Shown: piece after piece, positions 22,695 through 34,856 of the stretch
How the letters are laid out: the number at the start of each line of letters is the position of its first letter
How positions within the stretch are numbered: position 1 is the first letter of the stretch
Made by a program: the position numbers and the translations under genes
Notes under the pieces: model-generated
What the model was told of the DNA's origin: nothing
Seen by the model: only the letters and a program-made list of their open reading frames with translations
Database searches by the model: none
Source: Diprion similis
Lineage: Eukaryota > Arthropoda > Insecta > Hymenoptera > Diprionidae
DNA length: 64,000 nt
Assembly (NCBI RefSeq): GCF_021155765.1
Contig: NC_060115.1
Location: 5,250,493 to 5,314,492, forward strand
Direction: 5' to 3'

Positions 22695-25104
22695 TTAATG
22701 GTTGAAATGTGATTCAGGCCTCACACGAGCATCACGAGGTTCGATCCTGATCTTAAATCCATCCGATCGCTTCAGTATTATATCACCCACAAGACGAAAC
22801 TGCTTTGGCGGTACGTTTGACAGGATTTTATAGTGTCGGAGGATAGTTGACAGCAGAACCTTGAGCTTCAACATCGCGTATTTCCTCCCGACACAGGATC
22901 TGTTTATATAATATTTATTTCCAAAGTGAATCACGATATTTTCGTAATAACAGAAGGCAACTTGTGCTTACCTAGGTCCTGCACTGAAAGGAATGTAGCT
23001 GTAGTAGTGTCTTTGCTGCATATTCTCGGGTAGAAAATTGTCCGGATTAAACTCTTCCGGATTCGGATAAATCTCTTCTTGGCGGTGGACCTGATATGGC
23101 GGTATTAAGACGGTGGCTCCTTCAGGTATAACGTAGCCTCCGGTTACTGAAATTATTAACAGTTAATCTTTCTTTCCAGCAGCTCACTTGTACGAAGGAT
23201 CAAATCATTCGAAATAATCCTTTAAATACCGAGCTTAACGTCTTCATTGAGCTTTCGCGCAATTAATGGAACCGGAGGAAACAGCCTGAGCGTTTCCAGA
23301 ATCACTCTCTCAAGGTACTTCATCTCTAAAGTGTCACGGAACGTCGTCTCCCTGTCCGATCCTTGAAAAATTTCGTCCAATTCTTGATAAACTTTTTCCT
23401 GCAAAAAAAGGAAAGAAGAAAACGATGACATCAATCTTCGTCTTCGATCCGTGCTTCACTTATAATATTTTCATGTCGCACGTTAAACACGATTTTTTTC
23501 AATAAATGACCTGTTATTGACACCAACCTGAACGTCCGGGTAATATCCAAGCAAGCACAAAACAAAACTCGATCCAGCAGCCGTTGTGTCGTGTCCCTGA
23601 AATTACATCAGACTTCAAACACAACTGTAATCAATGATATCGGTATCTCCTTCCTCAAACTGACCTCGAACATAATTGTGTCGACTTCTTCCTTTATTTC
23701 CTCGTCGGTTAAATTCACCCCATTGCGCGCGAGTTCTATCATCAAGTCCAAAAATGCCAACCTTTTCTTTTCCCCTGGATTATAAGAATTTTCAGACTTT
23801 ATGGCCATAAATTTAAAGCCATAATTACTCGGCTTAAGAACAGAGAAACGTGACAGAAACTCACCGATATCATTCTCATCAATATCGTCCAGGTCGTCTC
23901 TGACGTAATTATACCTCGCCTTCTCCTCGCTTGAATTTTTTTCGACAACTTCTTTAGGCTCATTATTCTCTTGACAACTGTTGACTGATTTGATTTGCAT
24001 TTTATCTTGTGACGCCATCGCGACATGTCGATTTTTCTTTTCCTTTATCACACTGTTAGTCAAACCGTGAATAATACCTAATAATTTCTCTTGCAGTTTG
24101 GCAGACTTGGTTAAATTGAAGAAGAAGTCAAAACGTGTGAACAAGGCGTACGTACGCCGATGAACTATATCGCACATTCTGTGAAACCAAGATATAACTT
24201 TTTTACGAACTGCTGATATCCCGATATTTCGAAATACACCTCAAACCGCGTGAAGGTAACTTACTTCATAACTGCCATCGCGTATTCGAAGCCTGCCCCG
24301 TCCGTCTTGGTGTCTTTGACACCCATTGCTGTTTCCAACAAAATGTCCACGGTAGTAGCAGACAGGTAATCATGGCAATCAAATTCCTTGCCAATTACCT
24401 CCCGCATCTTCGATACTAAAACTTTGCTGTTCTCGTAGAATAACGGCACAAATGTTCTGAGGATACTCAAATGAAAAGTCGGTGCGATAATCTTCCGATG
24501 AGACCTCCACTTTTCACCGGTGCTAATGAGCAGGCCTTCCCCGAGCCAAGGCTTGAAATACCTACAACAGGCAACCAAGAATTAAATGCTTTATGTTATG
24601 AGGACTGATTGTGAGTAAGTTCTGAGCAGTCTGAAGTACCTGTATTCAAAGGACTTGTCGATGTGCACGTGACTGCTTAGAATGATTTCGACATCTTTCG
24701 GGTCTATGATGAAAACGTACAATAGCGGACCTAGGAATGCTCTGACCACTTTACCGTAGAAAACGAATTCCCGCAGCTTGTCGATTAATTGTGCGGGCTC
24801 CACGTTGAACACTACTAGTCCATTGCCCAGGAACGGTACAGTCGGTGGTCCTGAAAGCACTTCGAGCTGATAAACCATATTTAAAACGTACAAAATCGCG
24901 TGGTCGACTTCTTGAGTGACTATAATATCCTTGAAAATGTCGAATTTTATTTCGATCCATACCTGGTATCAGTTGGCCCATTTTACTGATTCTCGAAGTT
25001 TCTATGTAATAGTAAATTACTCCCAAAATTGCACTCAGGATCAGAAGAAGATAAAATACAATCATGGCTAAACTGTGTGACGACGTGAATGTCGCATCAT
25101 CCAT
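22695..25104 (-). CDS. CYP4G: Cytochrome P450, CYP4G subfamily, 593 aa
   Basis: Eight exons: 25104-24963, 24850-24640, 24561-24265, 24178-23665, 23596-23528, 23398-23230, 23146-22972, 22899-22695 (1782 bp). CYP4G enzymes are ER-bound P450s of oenocytes that convert long-chain aldehydes to cuticular hydrocarbons by oxidative decarbonylation. Visible landmarks: N-terminal membrane anchor (about 13-34), proline hinge [12 protein letters not shown] (about 47), WRSHRK in the C-helix, the I-helix GHDTTAAG (389-396), ETLR of the K-helix (446-449), [12 protein letters not shown], and the heme loop FSAGPRSCVG with ligand Cys528. [14 protein letters not shown] and [14 protein letters not shown] are typical of CYP4G. 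The subfamily insertion between the G and H helices is present and unusually long (about 265-352). The start is the first ATG before the anchor; the upstream frame has no ATG. Confidence 0.92.
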
Positions 25105-25340
25105 TTTCCCGGTGATTAATGAAAAATTGTATTCTCCGGAAGATGAGACTATCCCAAAGAAGGGGTTCAAGCACTAAACTGATGTGAAATCTAGCGTGAA
25201 ATTACCGTGATTGTGCGTGTTGGTAATTGCGCGTCGAGTAAACTAAAAAATGCCGCAGTAATTGCTGCGAAAATTTGCAACTAAACCGTCGCGGTGAAAT
25301 TCAGAAGCGCAATTGAAGTGCGAATGCTGAATTTCAAATT

Positions 25341-25350
25341 CTTATATAGA
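25341..25350 (-). promoter_or_regulatory. Probable TATA box of the CYP4G gene
   Basis: On the minus strand this reads TCTATATAAG, about 240 bp upstream of the CYP4G start codon. Transcription would start near 25315, where a TTCAGCATT stretch resembles an initiator. No intron is needed between it and the ATG. Motif-based only. Confidence 0.4.
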
Positions 25351-28300
25351 GCTTAACCGTAAATACTTCAAGTATATTTCCGCTCGGTGATGTCGTAAGT
25401 CGCAAATGTATAATGACTTGACCCTGGCATGAACGGAATATGTTTATTTTCACTTCCTCAGGACTGCCAATGTTAAGTGATGTGCTCTATTGACCCGATG
25501 AAAACATACAAATACAAGCTGACGAATAACTTTGCACACCTGAGTAATTGAATTTCAAAACACGTGGCAACGTATTTTCCTAATTCCATCGAAAATCTGC
25601 ATACATTGTTCACCAACCTGTCTAAACGACTAAGCTTTGCATACAAGGTTGGTATTACCTCCGACGCCTCGTTGTAGGCAACCCGTCGTGCACGTGACTT
25701 ATTTTTCGACACAGTTTAACTTGAACTTGAATTCTCAGAAAACTGATCAAGATTCGAGCTATTCGAATTCACATGAAGATTAAATTAGAAAAAAATCACC
25801 AAATTTTCAAATTTTATTAAAAGTGTTGAGCTCTCCGTTGTACATTATATTCTTTGTTCGGTCCAGGAGGTGGTGCCATCGGTGAGAAGCCTTGAACACA
25901 CAGTGGACTCTCTCAATAGGGCTGCAACAGAACAAGAGGGGAAGCGATTTTCCTGGATACGGAGGTCTCCTAACAGTTATCTTCTCACCGGCGTCACCTC
26001 GCAAAAAATTCGCTAATCCTCTCACACAGACACGTGCGGTAAGTTATTTAAATCGGTTGGACTCTCATTTCATTGTATTTTAGCCTTGCAGAAGACTTGC
26101 ATATTTTATTAACACATTCAATTTTTTTTTGTCTTTCTACACATTACTATGCATGTAAGCGTTTTACATGAAAGATTGTGTCGTCATAGAAATAACAGAA
26201 TTATTGCATTTGCTGCGTGGCTCTATTGAGAGAGTTACACTTTAAAGGTAAACTTGGGCGACCCTTACATTGATGGTAAAGAATTTCCGAATGCGGAAGA
26301 ATCGTTTACTGAGACTTGCGAATCTGGATCTAACGTGTTTTTGTGAAAATCGCTAGAGCAGGATTGTGAAAGAAAAATGAACCCTTATCGAGAACCCATG
26401 AAGAAACGTCTGTAAATCTACTGTTAAAATCGAACCTGCGTTCCGCGATTATCATTACGTAATTTGATAATTTGGTAATTTTGTTGAATTGGTTTCGCTC
26501 GAGTGCTCGGTTTTTTTTTCAGTTTAGTTGTGTTTTTTTCCTATCCGTCTCGAGGGTCGGCTTCCGGGCACGTTCTACGCAGGGGTTGCCCACGTCATTT
26601 CCGGCCTGCGCTTATTTCCGGCTCCCCTGTCGCCGGTGAAAAAGAACAACTCATTACCTGTAAGCGGGGCCCGTTCAATGCCGTGAGTCATTTGAAACGT
26701 GCATAAAAATCAGCTTGTTTGTAACAAACAATTTCATTATCGATGAACAGCGCGATGAATAGCGGATTAAAACGATCGTGTGCCTGTAAATCAATGACAA
26801 TTTTTAATTTTAATAATTGTATACACCCCCTGCATAAATATTAAGATGTATTTTAAATATTCGATAATGTAAAAAAATATCAAGTACAAAATAGTCTTAT
26901 AAAATGTATAAACTTAGCCTAGGTATAATCGTCTTAATTAAGGCACTTGTATTTACACCATTTTGATTAAATTCGTTTCGCCGTATTTAAAAATACACAA
27001 TTTTGAATGATATGATGGGGTCTTGGATTTATCGCATTTTATCGGAAGTGATCGTTGCGTTGATTATCCGATTAAAAAAATATCATTGGCATAATATTTG
27101 CAGTTCTATTCGTGCTCGGAAAATATTTCCGAGAGTAAAAGAACGGAAACAAAAACGTCTAATACCTCTGTCATCTTTCGTAATGCAAGGTGAATTACTT
27201 CTACCGATATATATATGTACGTTGTACACTGTCAAAGAATAATCATTCTTCCGTAGAATCTACTAGGACTCGTCGTACCTACAATGGCGTGCTATGTTAC
27301 ATATATTCGTGTATAACTTACATAATTATAACTTAATTTTAATATCATTTTGCATTTTCACTGACATCTTACGAGACTAGTAAACTATAGGCACTTGGGA
27401 GTTTATAAGAATATTTACAAATCAACTGAAACATGTGTTATAACTACGATAAATGTTACGAAAATCTGGGACTCAACGCGTGTATACTTACAAAAATATT
27501 TGCAGTTGACAAACTTTTTTTTTCCCCTCTTCAAAGAATCAGACGAGTCTATACTTTTCGGTTTGGTATTAATATTCGTTTAGAATGGTTTTTATGGACG
27601 ATGCTGAGTAACGGATAAGTACTAACTCCAAGTATCACGGAATATTTACATCAATTGTTGCCTTTGGATATAATACTGAACTTATATGAAAATAAAATAT
27701 ATAAATGATAAATAAAACGATTTTTTGTTGTTGTTGTTTTTTTTTTTTTTTTTTTGCCTGCATTGTTTCACTTTCTAATCGCCAATGCGTGTTGTGAGAT
27801 GGTGATTGCATGCCGTAATTCTCTCAACACTGTTTTGTATTATGTGTGCGGTTAGAACATACGTCCTGTGGTTTCAAAGAAAATAATAATAATAACATTA
27901 GAGCATTTTGGTGGACAAAAGTTTTTTGAGATCGTGGATTCTTTCCGGCACCTTCTCGCATTTCGATCATGAAAAATGTCCGACCCCAGGTGTTGAACTG
28001 TAATCAATAAAAAAACATGAGAGGTTATTACTCAACAATTTATACCTACAGGTCAATGTATGGATCAATTCTCTTAATACACTAACAATAAGTCTGTTGA
28101 ATATACTCATGAGCCTTATCAATTTAACTAGCGAATTATTTTCGTTCATATTTTGTTCATTTATCATTTACCAAATTCATTTATCAGCTTTGAAAACGAT
28201 GCAAATTTTGTTTATCGTCCTCTTTTTGTTGGGCGAGTGAACCGTGAAGTGTGAGGTATACGCATGCATAAAAAGTAAAGAATATGGAGCTGGCTAGTCG

Positions 28301-31060
28301 GAAGGAGCCTATACTTAAGTAGTGACGCGACGTAAGGAGAATAAACAGCCTCAAGATCCGCTATCTAGCTTCTGTCGCTCTTGGCAGGGGCTGCGCGGGG
28401 AGGACGGAACCAGATGACGCAACTGTCTTCTGCATGGTGCCCTTCAGGGTCCCAACTGGCTGCCAGGTTTGAGAAACGGAGAAAGAGAGAAACGGATGAA
28501 AGGAAGAAGGAAGATTAATTACATCTGTCGTAGCTTTTCAGCAGGTGGAGTTCAGGAGAATCGATCGAACGAAAAAGGTGTAGTCGTAAATGTCGTAAAT
28601 TTTGGAAAAAGACGAAAACAAGAAACTAAGCAGCGAAGAAGAAGCGAAGGAAGAGATATAATAAACCGTTACAGCTTATCTCTAGTTTTGCTTCTCCCCG
28701 TACTCAGAAAAAAATTTCTTCGTATCTGACAAAAGTGTGTTATGATGTATAAATTTCAGGATCAATATGCAATCCACGAACGATTTTTCAAAAAAATTCA
28801 TTCCATTACTCTACCCCAACGAAACAAAACTATTTTAGTCCTTTCGGAGAAGATGTTTGTTGCAAAAATGGTTATTTTATTATTGCGTAACTGATTCCAA
28901 AATTCGTTTAAAAAACGAAGATATCTTATCGTATTTTCTTCCAGCTATAGATGCTGAGATTTGTTTGTCGTATTTCTGGGCTATCAATTATTCAAAACAC
29001 ATAGCAAGAAATTGATTTCCTTGATAACGGAATAAGCTTTCCCTGAGTGCTCCCGAAGAAAAATCTACTTCCGAAATGTCGTTTCTAAGAAATTTCCATG
29101 ACAATGCGTGGATGCAGGGAACGAGATTCATCCCAGAATGTCCTCTCCCTCCTTCTCTCTTTTCCTTAAATCTCACTCGCGCAGCTACAAGCTACTTCAT
29201 TTCCCAACCGTTCGCCGTTCCTTCGAGCCATTGTGCAGCTCGGTATACGCTGCATTTTGTCCCGCGGAAGACACAATGTGAGCAAAAGTATGTCTTTGTC
29301 ATCCGAGACGGGGACGGTGTCGCGTCAGATCGAGGATACGCATGGGGGAAATTGAAATTTTACCTGAAACGGGAGGAAAAGAAGGGAGAAGAGATCCAAA
29401 AGGAGAAGAAAAAAAAAAAAAAAAAAATTAAGCCGCTAGAACGAGAGACCGTGGTCGAATTTACAAAATTTTTATTGAAATACGCACTGACACAAAATTC
29501 TATCTCCACGGCGCTTGAGGTCGTGGGAAAGATAAGTTCTATTTGATGACACGAATGGACACAAATGCATACAGCATCTTCCTTGATGGTGGGAAAACTA
29601 GGTGGGGAGAAAAAAAAAAGAGAAAAGAGCAAAGAGGAGATCAGAGTCGCGTGAGCCTTCAGTTTCGACGGAAGAACAGTCACCTTGGATTTTTTTTTTT
29701 CTTTTTTTCTATCTTTATTCCACCCTGTATAATGTACGGACAGGTACACTCTTCCCTCGGGATCTCGATAAGGCATCTGAAACACGCTCGGATCACGGGT
29801 GACGAGGCATCGGGCGCTGTCCACGCTTCTCGAAATTCTGGAGAAGACGGCGTCATGCAACCTTTGGAGAGCCGGAGAGCGAGATCAGTGGATCCGACGA
29901 GCCGGGCACGCGTCATCGAGCAAAAGGACCGCGAAGAGTTCATCGCCGGAGTTGGGATCGGGAATCCAAGTGATTCTCATGCGGGGCTGCAACATGTGGC
30001 ACCGAGTGGAAAAGAGGAGACCCCTCCACCCCCTTCCACGTGCTCTTCTAGACCCAGGGGAACGACGATTTTCCGGCAGAAACGGAAACGCCGGGGATGC
30101 GACCAGGATCGGTGTTTTTGAAAAATGACTGTTTTGACGCGCCACTCCTAATGGGAACTAGATCTCTACTGAAATAGTAAATTATCGAGTTTTCCCTTAG
30201 CGCTGTTTCACGGAAAAGCACGTATATTGATAAAATTTTATAGGTAATTGTGAAACACTAATTTTTCTCCGAAGTAGACGATTTATTAGATTGATATAAA
30301 TTCATACACGTTGTCAAAATTTACATCCCATGATATTTCAGTTCAACGAACACAAAGAAAATCGTTTGGAAAAATCGTCAAGTGTGTATGCCAACCACTC
30401 ACTGTGACGAATAGACACAACCGTCTGCAGTGGAAACGAAAATTGAGAAAAGAATTTGATAAATTAATTTGCCGCGGCAAGAACGGGCTCGTAAACGGCA
30501 AGATGACCTCACTTTATAATTGTACGAATTAACGGACGCCCCCAAGAGGTCGGGGTGATCACGACGCGTTTGTGCGTAGGGCCGAGTGCTGCAGTGTCTG
30601 AGTAAGAATGTCGTTCAAGTAGAGATAGAGAATGGCGGGTAAGCAGTCACGCGTGACGTGTCTGAGGCGGTCGGAATCTCCAAAGACTCAACGAAGCAGC
30701 TTCTGCTGAATTTTGCCGCCGCCTTTGAACTGAAAGGAAAATTTTTACCGGCCCATGACAGAAGCTGTGTGTGAACCGGATAAGGCAGAGCGGATCAGAA
30801 GAGCTTGAAACACTATCTAAAGTGGCAGCAACGCGAATGGCCCGACCGCTGGAGTCTGTTCACGGGTTGACGCTACCCAAGTACCCCATCGTCCGATAAA
30901 CGAGTGGAGAACTTGGACTCCTGAGCTGAGCGATCGACGGCGAAGAAAACGCACGAAATAACCAAACGAATGACGATTCAAGGTGAGACGTCGTCTTCTG
31001 ATGAAAAGCGTCGAAAATGGTTTGGAACCAACTTCACGCAAACTTCAAAAAAATTTCTTA

Positions 31061-31273
31061 CAAGAAACATCAGTTTGGTGCCCCCCTCTGATTTCGTTGA
31101 GACTCATGCATGTTGTAGAACAGTGAAAACTAAGACACACTTTGGGGGCCGTCTTGACCCCTCTAACCCGTTTTTTCGCAGATAAAAAAATACGTGTCTC
31201 TTAGTTTTCAATGTTCTACAACATGCATGAGTCTCAACGAAATTAGAGGAGGATAGCAAAGAAATGTTCCTTG
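31061..31273. mobile_element. Foldback (MITE-like) element, about 213 bp
   Basis: The arms 31061-31138 and 31194-31273 are long reverse complements. The best-matched part is TTTCGTTGAGACTCATGCAT followed by GTTGTAGAACA on the left, mirrored on the right with only a few changes. Outer parts are weaker (CAAGAAACAT / ATGTTCCTTG). The centre is about 55 bp with no coding capacity. Target duplications are not evident. Confidence 0.7.
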
Positions 31274-32850
31274 ATAGACTCGAGCGTTTCGCGCAAGCTT
31301 GATCCGCGCAATTTGGAGTTTAAAAATTTTCACCGTCACGTCATTAGAGTTCAAGGATAATTGTGAGCGTCGGTTTGTCCTCGAACGTTGGGCCTTTAGA
31401 CCAGCAGCTCGAAGCCAACTCGTGTTAGCCGGCAACGGGTTTTACACGGGTTTATAGAGGAATGGTATACGAAACAAAAGAGCTAAGTCGTTTGTAAAAT
31501 TATGCTGGTGAAGAGCCCGCATCGTTGTAGGCGCGACACTCGGACGACACGTCTTCTCTTATCAATATACATTACCGGCATGTTAAAGCGGGTCTCGTAT
31601 CAACGAGACGAAGCAGCGCACACGGCTACGTTGTTGAAAAGTTAAATTACGGATTACGTGCCACGGATTATAGTCGGAATCCTTGGGGATGTAAGAAGCG
31701 CCGCATTTCCATTCGACCACAAGTTCCCGAAGATGACTTAATGGAGTTGAACGAAATTTGACAAAATTGGAAGCTCATTTCGTTTCTATTTCGAATCATC
31801 CTGCGGTTGGGATTAGCTCCTTGACGAGGACGAAATCGCCAAGGATCCTGCCCGGAATCGGTGCCGCTGGGTTGCCGATCTGGCGTCAAGCATATGGCAC
31901 TCTTGGCTGACCTCTTAACCGTGCTGTAGTTGTATTCCTAGCCCATATGGTACTCGTTTCGGTAACTCGCGCAACGTCGCAGCTCCACGTCCAGCCTCGA
32001 ATGTCTACTCCGTATGTATTTATAGTTTGCGGTTTGCGGCTGCATATGGCGTCCTGAACCCCGCGCGTTTGTAATCCGCTTCCACATACCGTTTACGTGG
32101 AACCACGACTAGCTGACACACTAAACTTTTCCAAATTTTCCCAAAGAGGGAGTGAGAGAGGGATATGACTAGCTAGGATGGACTGGATCACGCCGCTATT
32201 TCGGTCTTTCCGGCACATGGCTATCCCAGACCACTTCCGGTTAGCGGGCTGCCCTCCAACCACCAATGGATTTCGAAAAAATCGTTCCCATCTTCGCGCC
32301 TTAAGTTGAAATTGGAAAACTTGAGTTGGTGAAGGTTTTCGAAGTCGATGTGAACATTTTTTCCGGCCCAAAATATGCGGGTCCTTTCACCTTTCTCTCT
32401 TCTCATACGAGTTGCCTCGACGAGTCCATGCTCTTGCAAGTAGCACGTGCCGACGCGTGGTAATACACGATTTCTCACTCAGCGTAACTTCGCGAAGTAA
32501 AATCGGCCACGTGGAGCTGCTGAGTATGAACGTTCCGGGAAGTTGCAGCCGCAGGTGTGTCGACGCTACTCTCCACGACGGTGGTCTCGGAAAGGATAAT
32601 TATTTGCAATAAAGTAAAACGCAGCGTACTTTGAGCTGGAAGAGGAGGAGAAGGAGGAGGAGAAGGAAGGAGAAGAAGAAGAAGTCGGATCGACTGTGTT
32701 TAATAGTGGCGGTTGGGGCGGTTCGCGGTTTGGTAAGGCGATGCTAATTGACTCTCGCCGACCCCCGACTTCCAGCTCGTCGACGAAAGTTGTTCGCGTC
32801 GATCGAGAAGAAAATAAGGAGAGAGAGAAAGAAAGAAAAAGAGCGTAAGA

Positions 32851-32880
32851 GGGGGGGGGGGGGGGGGGGGGGGGGTGGGG
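32851..32880 (+). repeat. G25 homopolymer followed by TGGGG
   Basis: Twenty-five consecutive G, then T and four G, downstream of an AG-rich tract (32635-32850). Simple-sequence DNA that can fold into quadruplexes and is prone to assembly length error. Confidence 0.9.
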
Positions 32881-33637
32881 CGAGTGCCGTCAGTTACGAG
32901 GCAATTTTTTGCCGGCATAAAATTAAAAGTTGAAATTACGAAGAGCTGTTTACGATCAATGCATCGCTTAAATATAAGACTTAAATGTGCGACTTCGTAT
33001 CGGGAGCTCGCGATCTCCTGCCCCTCATGCGTTAAGTGGCACGCGCGTTATACCTGCCTACCTTCACGATCCACCCGAGTATGTCCGCTTGGAAGGTACA
33101 GCATATAACTAACTAACTATATCGTTCGAATTACAAATGAGAAGAAGTAACGCGGCGCATTCGAACCTGATCCGACCAACATCTCATCCAGGCCATTCTC
33201 GCCCTCGAATTCATCTTGACATCACGTCAGCGCTTCCAAAGTCGATCGACGACCAGAAATTACAGGTCCAGTCACGTTGTAATTATTTTATGCAGCAGCG
33301 CTCATTTTTTACAATGATGAAAAAACTCAATCGTACGAAACAGTGTTCGCACTTTTCTGAACCCTTTCGGGCTTCTGACACACATTCGAATTAAATAAAG
33401 GATAAGAAAGTCAGTTTGTTCGATACTTTCGGTATCAATAAATTATCACGCGAATCGAAAAGCCAGAAACTTCATCTCTTGTGTCATTGACTTCTCTTCA
33501 TTACAGTACAAAAATTGGCGAACATGAGTAAATGACAATGTGACTGAATCTAAATCTCAAGTACCCAAAGTTAAGCAGTAAAACAGTGAACCTTAACTCA
33601 CCATAAGATCGGCGACGCGACATCTTAAGGGAATAAT

Positions 33638-34856
33638 TCACGCATGCGTCAGATGCTGCGTGTGTTGATTGAGCCGTCCCTGTTCCTGTTCCCACCAGCT
33701 AACAACGTCCATCACATCGCTGGTGCCGGGAAGTTCTTGTTTGTAATAAAGAGCCCCGGAGAAGACCTCAGGGCTGGCTGCGTAGACGGTGCCACCCTCC
33801 TCGCTGTCACCCCCGCTATACGGCGAGAGTGGGGCTCGAGGTTCGACGTTCTCCTCGTTCTGGGTGTAGTACTCGCAGGGCGAAGGTGCGGGGGTCGGCG
33901 AGAGACGAGAAAACACCTGGTTCCCATGGGTCAGCACCCTCGTCGCGTCCAAGGGCTCGAGGTTCTCCTCGTCTCCGACCGACGCTGGGTAGAATTCCGG
34001 CGATCCCACCATCGGCGACAACCTAGATTCAGAAATTCACTATCACCTAGGAACAAAGGATCGCAGCAACATCGAGGATTCAGATTTGGCCTAATCGAAA
34101 AACCGTCGCTGCGGTGAATTTTGTCGGGTTTGGAACTCTGTTTTACCTAAAAAGAGCCAACTCTATACAAAAAAGTAGCTGTAAAAATTTATCGACCGAA
34201 ATGAGTGACAATCAGTGGGGTTGAAGTTCCTTCAAGAATCGAATGTCTGCAAGAAGTATCATAGACCTGTCTTACCTCAAGCAGGGTGGGGGCTTGACGT
34301 CCTCGTCATCGGCGTCGTCATCGAGGACGAGTCGTTCGCCAGAGCCGTTATGGCTCGAGGAGATGACGCTGCTGGTCGGCGATGGTACGTTTTGCCCCAT
34401 GCCAGCGTTTGGGTCATACTCGAGGCCGTCGGCCTCGGCGAGAAGCCGCTGCAGCCCCCTGATGTACTCGACGGCCATACGGAGGGTCTCAACCTTGGAC
34501 AGTTTTTTTCCTCGGTCCCCATAGCCGGCGGCAATGTGTCCAGGAATGTGTTGCCTAAGGGTGGCGAAGCCGTTATTGACTTGCTTGACGCGGTTTCTTT
34601 CCCGCGCGTTTCTCCGCGCAACCGCAACCGGCGGTGGTTGTCCGTTCTTTCCGTGCTTTTTCAGCCGCGAGGGATCGTAAGGCGGCAAAACGCTGGCACT
34701 CGACGCGCTGGTAGTTTTTGGAACTATCAGATGCGGCTGGTTGCTCAAAATGTTCGTCTCGTTGTCCTGCAGCGTCCGCAACAGCATCAGCTGCTCCTGA
34801 TCACCCCCGTTTATCTGCACCCGGTTGCAAAACACCGTGACACCCATAGTCGTCAT
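33638..34856 (-). CDS. Achaete-scute family bHLH transcription factor (asense/ASH-like), 321 aa
   Basis: Two exons, 34856-34276 and 34022-33638, joined in phase 2 (AG|G), 966 bp with stop TGA. A nuclear factor expected to dimerise with Daughterless and bind E-boxes to specify neural precursors. The bHLH domain spans about residues 80-141: basic region [17 protein letters not shown], first helix ending LRQHIP, a short loop with GYGDRGKK, and second helix [20 protein letters not shown]. The C-terminus has [10 protein letters not shown] (about 299-308), matching the conserved aromatic C-terminal motif of the family, inside an acidic proline/serine-rich region. [13 protein letters not shown] and the WWE tail favour asense, while LRQHIP is more achaete/scute-like, so I leave the paralog open. 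The start at the ATG of MTTMGV is chosen; a second ATG lies three codons in. The nearest gene downstream is CYP4G; 29 kb without a clear gene lie upstream. Confidence 0.92.

Larger units (their letters stand above)
25105..33637. other. 8.5-kb spacer between CYP4G and the bHLH gene
   Basis: No gene was recognised. The first part (to about 28200) is AT-rich. From about 28300 the DNA becomes purine- and pyrimidine-tract-rich with long A, T and G runs (for example A near 29408, T near 27740, 25 G at 32851). A short inverted repeat (CTCTCTCAATAG near 25906, CTATTGAGAGAG near 26222) may mark a small element. A clear foldback lies at 31061-31273. ORFs here have low-complexity or biased composition without family resemblance. 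Confidence 0.5.

Noticed and set aside
25899-26240. Inverted repeat with CTCTCTCAATAG / CTATTGAGAGAG about 300 bp apart as transposon ends
   Set aside because: Only about 20 bp match and no target duplication or coding remnant is visible; may be coincidence.
28365-28464. Minus-strand block encoding SWDPEGHHAEDSCVIWF and a stop, after a possible acceptor
   Set aside because: It looks protein-like but no upstream exons or family were found; too short to support.
33644-34117. A 157-codon plus-strand ORF
   Set aside because: Antisense to exon 2 of the bHLH gene and without family resemblance.
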